Origin: Acidobacteriaceae bacterium
GTDB lineage: Bacteria; Acidobacteriota; Terriglobia; Terriglobales; Acidobacteriaceae
Length of the DNA stretch: 10,145 bases
Reading direction: 5' to 3'
Assembly (NCBI GenBank): GCA_003165095.1
Contig: PLSH01000086.1
Coordinates: 5,609-15,753, forward strand
Under the pieces are notes generated by a model. The model saw only the letters and a list, made by a program, of their open reading frames with translations, did no database searches and was not told where the DNA came from. This document shows, one piece after another, positions 6,389-10,145 of this stretch (position 1 is its first letter; each line of letters starts with the position of its first letter). The position numbers and the translations under genes were made by a program.

Positions 6389-7009
6389 CTAGTGCTTGCC
6401 TGGGGGCGGAGGGGGCGGAGGTTGAACGCTCTGCAGGCTGATCATGCTGGTGAGTTCGAGAAAGGCCATGCGCAGTTCAAAAAGGACCGATTGCAGGGTG
6501 CGATCCTCGACATCGTTAAGATTGCCGCGAGTTTTTTCCGCGAGAACGCCAAGCAGGTCAATGGTGGTGCGGGCACCCAGGATGTCGACGCGCGGACGCT
6601 GTCCATCCTGGGTTCCAGCTCCCATCTGGATCATGGCGGAGAGGTAAAACTGCTGCACCAGGTGGTCGAATCCGACGGCAGGCTGCTTGCCCATGCCGGG
6701 ATTCTGGGCGCGGATGATTTCTTCGAGCCGCTGCGAAGACGCGTCGTAGGCGGCCTTCTGGTCGGAGCTTTCCTGGGCAGTAGGCGCGGGCGGCATTTCA
6801 CCTTCGGGCTCCTGGCCCGATTGCTGTTCAGGGGCGTTGGGTTGAGTTGTTTCCGGGGCAGGCTCGCGGCGGCTTTCGTTGACGACCAGGCGGGGACCGG
6901 CGCCGGGTGCGGCGGGGGGGTCGGGCGGGGCCGGCTGGCGGGTTTCCTGCTCCTCTTCCGCCTTCAATTTGCGGCGGTCAATGACTTCGAACTTCGGGGT
7001 TTCACTCAT
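6389..7009 (-). CDS. DUF1844 domain protein
   Basis: A 206-residue protein of unknown function. Residues about 20-110 are low-complexity, rich in Pro, Glu, Gln and Ala, and probably disordered. The conserved DUF1844 domain occupies about 113-186: FDHLVQQFYLSAMIQMG, then ARTTIDLLGVLAEKTRGNL, then a helix ending FELRMAFLEL. The family is small, helical and soluble, with no assigned activity. The C-terminus ends in a run of seven prolines (197-203) before GKH. There is no signal peptide or membrane helix. It sits third from the end of the minus-strand unit, 26 nt after ygfZ and 18 nt before the hydrolase gene, so it is almost certainly co-transcribed with them. The Shine-Dalgarno before its ATG is weak. 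Domain recognition is from its KTRGNL/ELR signature and is fairly sure; the function is unknown. Confidence 0.85.
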   Translation of the reverse strand: MSETPKFEVIDRRKLKAEEEQETRQPAPPDPPAAPGAGPRLVVNESRREPAPETTQPNAPEQQSGQEPEGEMPPAPTAQESSDQKAAYDASSQRLEEIIRAQNPGMGKQPAVGFDHLVQQFYLSAMIQMGAGTQDGQRPRVDILGARTTIDLLGVLAEKTRGNLNDVEDRTLQSVLFELRMAFLELTSMISLQSVQPPPPPPPGKH

Positions 7010-7035
7010 AGGGTCTGGGTTCCGATTGGTTGCAG

Positions 7036-8244
7036 TTAAAGTATTGGCGGCGCGGCCAAAATGCGGGCGGTGCCAGAGGCCGATCCGGTTGCGTAGTTGA
7101 AGGGCTGCTCGCTCATTTCAGCTTCGGCGCGAAGCATGGCGAGGGCAAAGAGGCGGAGTCCGGAAGCGAGAGGCAACTCGGCGGCGCCGGTGATGTGGCC
7201 GGCAGGGGTTCCGTCCTGCAGGGTCAACTCAGTGCCGGGCTTGGGGAGGGGACCTTGAAGTTCCATCTGGCGCAGGTGGCGGCGCACGCTGCCGCGGGAG
7301 TGGATGCGCTCGACGATTTCCTGGCCGAGGTAGCAGCCTTTGTTGAAGTGGAGCGCCCGCAACTGCGAGGTTTCCTGGGGCAGGTCGCGCTCGTTGATGT
7401 CGATGCCATAGGCGGGAATCCCTTCGGCGATGCGGAAGGCTTCGAGGGAAGCGCAGCCGGTGGGAGTGGCGCCGGCGGTGCGCAGGCAGGACCACAGCTT
7501 TGTGAGGCCGGCAATGGGAGTCCAAAACTGATAGTGCGGCGCCAGCGCGCCGTAGCCGCGCATGATTTTCAGGTCGAGGCCATTCCACTCCACGCGCGCT
7601 CCGCTCATGGGGAGGGTAAGGGTGGGCAGACCGACGCGGCCCAGGACTGCGTCGGCCTGGGGACCGGTAAGGCCGATGGCGGTCTCAGAGCCGGCCTCGC
7701 CAACCTGCTCGACGCCAAGCGGGACGAGTTCGACGTCATCCATAATGATGAAGCGGTTGAGATGGGCCATGAGCTTGTCGAATTGATCGGCGGCAATCTC
7801 GAGATCGAGCCCGGACTCACCGGCAAAGGGCGTGCCGAGGAGGCGATCTCCGGACTTGGCGGCATCAGGGACGGGGTTGCGGCGCTGCGGCGACTTTTCC
7901 TCGGCCTCGCGCCAGACGGTCAAGTCGCCCTGGATGCGGCCCTGCGAGTTGAGCACCAGGTTCCAGGCACCGGTGTTCGGAAACAGGTCGTTGACGGTGT
8001 TGGTAACCATGCCGCTGAGCCAGCGGAAACGATCTTCGCCGCGGACGGCGACTCGGCGGAGCCAGCCCAGGTCGTGGACCGCGGCCCCGTGAGCCAGCGC
8101 CGCTATTTCTGTATCGGGTGCGTCCAACACCTGAGGGGTGAAGACGCCGCGATAGACGGCGAGCGGATGGGGTGTGCGCGCGGATTCGAGCATTGCGGCC
8201 AGCGCGGTGGCCTGGGTGTTCAAAGCAAGGTCGGTGTCGGTCAT
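7036..8244 (-). CDS. ygfZ: YgfZ/GcvT-domain folate-binding protein (CAF17 family)
   Basis: A 402-residue cytoplasmic protein related to GcvT aminomethyltransferase. YgfZ/CAF17 proteins support repair or maturation of some Fe-S enzymes in a tetrahydrofolate-dependent way. The signature KGCYLGQE (302-309, with Cys303) followed by IVERIHSRG is intact. The N-terminal GcvT-like part (about 50-110) has the HDLGWLRRVAVRGEDRFRWL segment, and LEAFRIAEGIPAYGID (267-282) precedes the signature. Compared with the 326-residue E. coli protein, about 30 extra hydrophilic residues sit near 113-143. The open frame runs back to 8700, but the upstream part is not YgfZ-like and lies opposite the N-terminus of the divergent gene. 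The ATG at 8244 is preferred: a GGAAAAG is 8 nt upstream. The next upstream in-frame ATG (8304) falls about at the predicted transcription start. It is the first gene of the four-gene minus-strand unit. Confidence 0.92.
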   Translation of the reverse strand: MTDTDLALNTQATALAAMLESARTPHPLAVYRGVFTPQVLDAPDTEIAALAHGAAVHDLGWLRRVAVRGEDRFRWLSGMVTNTVNDLFPNTGAWNLVLNSQGRIQGDLTVWREAEEKSPQRRNPVPDAAKSGDRLLGTPFAGESGLDLEIAADQFDKLMAHLNRFIIMDDVELVPLGVEQVGEAGSETAIGLTGPQADAVLGRVGLPTLTLPMSGARVEWNGLDLKIMRGYGALAPHYQFWTPIAGLTKLWSCLRTAGATPTGCASLEAFRIAEGIPAYGIDINERDLPQETSQLRALHFNKGCYLGQEIVERIHSRGSVRRHLRQMELQGPLPKPGTELTLQDGTPAGHITGAAELPLASGLRLFALAMLRAEAEMSEQPFNYATGSASGTARILAAPPIL

Positions 8245-8287
8245 GGGGAAAGCTTTTCCGCGTCCCGGCGCAGTTTTTGGGTGGAAC

Positions 8288-8316
8288 TTGGCGCGGGACC
8301 GCATCCTGATTATAGC
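8288..8316 (+). promoter_or_regulatory. Sigma70-like promoter for the divergent metallopeptidase-like gene
   Basis: On the plus strand TTGGCG (8288-8293) and TATAGC (8311-8316) are separated by exactly 17 nt, each matching consensus at 4 of 6 positions. The -10 shares bases with the TATAAT of the opposite-strand ygfZ promoter (8309-8314), so the two polymerases could not bind together. Predicted from sequence only. Confidence 0.4.
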
Positions 8317-8336
8317 CTTGGAAGCAGATACGGGAA
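8309..8336 (-). promoter_or_regulatory. Sigma70-like promoter for the ygfZ-DUF1844-hydrolase-ribF unit
   Basis: On the minus strand a perfect TATAAT (8314 to 8309) is preceded, across a 16-nt spacer, by TTCCCG (8336 to 8331), a 3/6 match to TTGACA. Transcription would start near 8302, leaving a leader of about 57 nt before the ygfZ ATG. The -10 is strong and the -35 weak. Confidence 0.5.
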
Positions 8337-8391
8337 GCGGAGCCGGGCACCGGCGGGAAGCTGAAGCTCTGGTACCATGAGCGAACCACAG

Positions 8392-8395
8392 GGAG
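8392..8395 (+). promoter_or_regulatory. Shine-Dalgarno deciding the start of the metallopeptidase-like gene
   Basis: GGAG, within a purine-only stretch, lies 5 nt upstream of the ATG at 8401. The alternative in-frame ATG at 8377 has its nearest GGAAG about 16 nt away, which is too far. Starting at 8401 also gives a signal peptide of normal length. Confidence 0.55.
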
Positions 8396-8400
8396 AAGGA

Positions 8401-10056
8401 ATGAGCGAGCACAGGGGAAGGACAGGATGGGCCAGACCCAGTGCCGGAGCGGGATGGATGGCTGCGGGCGTGATTTGCCTGTCTGCAGCGATGTCCGCCA
8501 TGGCACAGCAGGCTGCGCCAGCCAGCCCGCCAGCGCCGTCCGCGACCGGCTCGCAGCAAAGCCCGGCAGGCAAAGACACGAGCGGCGGGACCCACATTAC
8601 TCCCGAACAGGCCAAGCAACTGTTCGCGCTGGTGGACGATTTGATGAAGTTCTCTTCCGACGAGACCGGGCTGCCGATCAAGAGCGCGGTGAAGCGGCAA
8701 CTAACGACCCGTGCGGCGGTGGAAAGCTACCTGGAAGATAAATTCAACGAGGATGAAAGCGCCAAGCGCCTGCAGCGGGACGAAATTGTGCTGAAAAAGT
8801 TCGGTCTTCTGGATCACGATTTTGAACTCAAGCCGTTTCTGCTGGCGCTTTTGAAGGAGCAGATCGAGGCCTACTACGACTCGAAGACCAAGACCGTGAA
8901 TATGCTGGACTGGGTGGACGTGGACGAACAGAAGCCGGTGCTGGCGCACGAGTTGACGCACGCGTTGCAGGACCAGCACTCGGACCTGGAGAAATGGGAC
9001 GACCAGACTCCCGACGACGTGTCAGTGGACGCGGCCGGGGACCAGGACCACCTGGCCAAAGACGAGATGGACACGGCGCGGGACGCGGTGGCCGAGGGAC
9101 AGGCTACGGCGGTGATGATGGACTACATTCTGAAGCCGATGGGCAAGAGCCTGGTGAAGGACCCCGAGGTGCTGGACATTGTGAAGGATCAGATGACGGC
9201 GTCGGAGAATTCGCCGATTATGGCGCGCGCGCCACTGCTGCTGTCGGAGTCAATGTTGTTTCCGTATCGCGAGGGGTTGAGCTTCGAGCAGGACGTATGG
9301 ATGGACCAGGGGCAGACGGCGGCATTTGCGGGGGCGCTCGACCGGCCGCCGACATCGAGCTGGGAGATCATCAATCCGCGGGAGTACGAGAAGAGGCACA
9401 TTCCGGCGATCCCGCTGCTTCCGGACATTCATCCGCTGCTGGACAAGCTTTACCGGCCTTACGATATCGGCCAGGTGGGCCAGCTTGACCTGCACATATT
9501 GGCGGAGCTGTTTGGCGGGGATGGGGCGGCGAGCGACCTGACGCCGGCGTGGAACGGCGGCCTTTACTGGGCGGGACAGTTGCGCAGCGCAAAGACGCCG
9601 GCTGACCAGGGAAGCACCAAGTCACTGGCGCTGATGTATCTCTCGGTGTGGAGGAACGAGGCTTCGGCTCGCGCATTTGTGAAGCTTTACGGGGGCAACC
9701 TGGCACGGAAGTATTCGAGCGTTCACCGCATTACAGTTGCCGAGACTTCCGGCGCGGAGGGCGTGGAAGGCGAGGAACAGGTGTACTCGACCGACGAGGG
9801 GCCGGTGGTGATTACGCTGCGCGGCGACCTGGTGTTTGTGGCGGAGAGCTTTCCGCTGGATATGGCGCGGAAGCTGACCACGCTGATTCTCGACGCGCAG
9901 GGCACCGGGGCGATGCGCATGGCGGGAGCGGGACGGCCGAGCGGGTCTTCAGGCAAGATGGGCGGGGAGCCGCTTTCAGCGGACCTGGTTCAGTTCATGC
10001 AAAATTGCGGCGTGATGAAGGCGGCGGTGGACGCTTCGGTGCGGATGGGGCGATAG
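8401..10056 (+). CDS. Exported HExxH zinc metallopeptidase-like protein, unnamed family
   Basis: A 551-residue protein from the preferred ATG (559 if it starts at 8377). The N-terminus looks like a signal peptide: basic residues 4-12, a hydrophobic core 19-33, and a likely cut after AMA (33-35). A Pro/Ala/Ser linker follows (36-62), so the mature protein is probably periplasmic or secreted. The metallopeptidase signature is HELTHALQDQH (His183, Glu184, His187), just after YYDSKTKTVNML. AVAEGQA supplies Glu232, 45 residues after His187, a plausible third zinc ligand as in gluzincins. The acidic stretch between them (about 195-225) may be a loop. The C-terminal half (about 280-510) has no domain I recognise. 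It includes WNGGLYWAGQLRS (384-396) and a region near 459-495 ending in VAESFPL that resembles a small alpha/beta module. HELTHALQDQH-type proteins are widespread bacterial hypotheticals, as I recall; the substrate is unknown. The gene is divergent from ygfZ and shares its promoter region. Metal-site confidence is good; proteolytic activity is inferred. Confidence 0.82.
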   Translation: MSEHRGRTGWARPSAGAGWMAAGVICLSAAMSAMAQQAAPASPPAPSATGSQQSPAGKDTSGGTHITPEQAKQLFALVDDLMKFSSDETGLPIKSAVKRQLTTRAAVESYLEDKFNEDESAKRLQRDEIVLKKFGLLDHDFELKPFLLALLKEQIEAYYDSKTKTVNMLDWVDVDEQKPVLAHELTHALQDQHSDLEKWDDQTPDDVSVDAAGDQDHLAKDEMDTARDAVAEGQATAVMMDYILKPMGKSLVKDPEVLDIVKDQMTASENSPIMARAPLLLSESMLFPYREGLSFEQDVWMDQGQTAAFAGALDRPPTSSWEIINPREYEKRHIPAIPLLPDIHPLLDKLYRPYDIGQVGQLDLHILAELFGGDGAASDLTPAWNGGLYWAGQLRSAKTPADQGSTKSLALMYLSVWRNEASARAFVKLYGGNLARKYSSVHRITVAETSGAEGVEGEEQVYSTDEGPVVITLRGDLVFVAESFPLDMARKLTTLILDAQGTGAMRMAGAGRPSGSSGKMGGEPLSADLVQFMQNCGVMKAAVDASVRMGR

Positions 10057-10089
10057 CGGCAGCATTCAGAAGGCACGCGACCCGATGGC

Positions 10090-10138
10090 GGGTGGCCCAC
10101 CCTTTCAGTCCCCAGAACGCCGGGTGCCCCATCCATTC
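10090..10138. repeat. Two-copy imperfect GGGTGNCCCAYCC repeat
   Basis: A 17-nt element, GGGTGGCCCACCCTTTC (10090-10106), recurs 32 nt later as GGGTGCCCCATCCATTC (10122-10138), with 14 of 17 bases identical. The first copy contains the palindrome GGGTGG-C-CCACCC. It lies 33 nt after the stop of the metallopeptidase-like gene and may continue past the window edge. From memory, such GGGTGCCCCAT-type elements are abundant between genes in Terriglobia genomes; this was not checked. Confidence 0.5.
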
Positions 10139-10145
10139 GCGCACT

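Noticed and set aside
6392..7039. Plus-strand open frame (215 codons) opposite the DUF1844 gene
   Set aside because: It lies wholly antisense to the DUF1844 CDS. Its hydrophobic stretch comes from the opposite reading of Pro/Glu codons and no start signal is convincing.
7030..8364. Long plus-strand open frame (444 codons) opposite ygfZ
   Set aside because: It is antisense to a gene with clear YgfZ motifs. Its translation is Gly/Ala/Glu-rich with no recognisable domain, as expected from GC-rich codon mirroring.
8245..8700. N-terminal extension of ygfZ to an upstream ATG
   Set aside because: The extra residues are basic/Ser/Pro-rich, not YgfZ-like, and overlap the start and first 300 bases of the divergent gene. 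The predicted promoter lies inside the extension.

Overview
The window is GC-rich (roughly 60-65% by eye), densely coding bacterial chromosome. The best guess for its source is an Acidobacteriota (Terriglobia-like) genome. This rests on four things: the style of the S41 and PBP1A proteins, a four-gene block containing a DUF1844 protein, the degenerate heptamer repeats between genes, and a GGGTGNCCCAYCC-type intergenic repeat at the right edge. The taxonomic call comes from remembered family features, not from a search.

Layout. 1-472: no convincing gene; relatively AT-rich DNA with small inverted repeats. 473-1672 (+): membrane-anchored S41/CtpA-family protein with a PDZ domain, whose catalytic Ser and Lys positions are Gly and Glu. 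1673-2024: intergenic DNA with two degenerate heptamer arrays and a strong hairpin in the leader of the next gene. 2025-4556 (+): complete class A penicillin-binding protein of the PBP1A type. 4560-8244 (-): a compact unit transcribed ygfZ -> DUF1844 protein -> PhnP-like metallo-beta-lactamase-fold hydrolase -> ribF, with gaps of 26 and 18 nt and then a 4-nt overlap. It converges on the PBP gene with only 3 nt between the stop codons. 8245-8400: divergent promoter region in which -10 boxes on opposite strands overlap. 8401-10056 (+): exported HExxH zinc metallopeptidase-like protein of unnamed family. 10057-10145: noncoding tail with a two-copy imperfect repeat.

How the genes may work together. 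The S41-like protein, the PBP and the exported metallopeptidase-like protein all act in or beyond the inner membrane, in wall synthesis and envelope protein turnover. The minus-strand cluster is cytoplasmic cofactor and housekeeping metabolism: FMN/FAD synthesis by RibF, folate-dependent support of Fe-S enzymes by YgfZ, and a phosphodiesterase-like hydrolase. No mobile element, CRISPR array, rRNA or tRNA was seen. The items most worth a second look are the apparently dyad-less S41 protein, the PBP leader hairpin, the heptamer arrays, and the shared divergent promoter next to the uncharacterised metallopeptidase.
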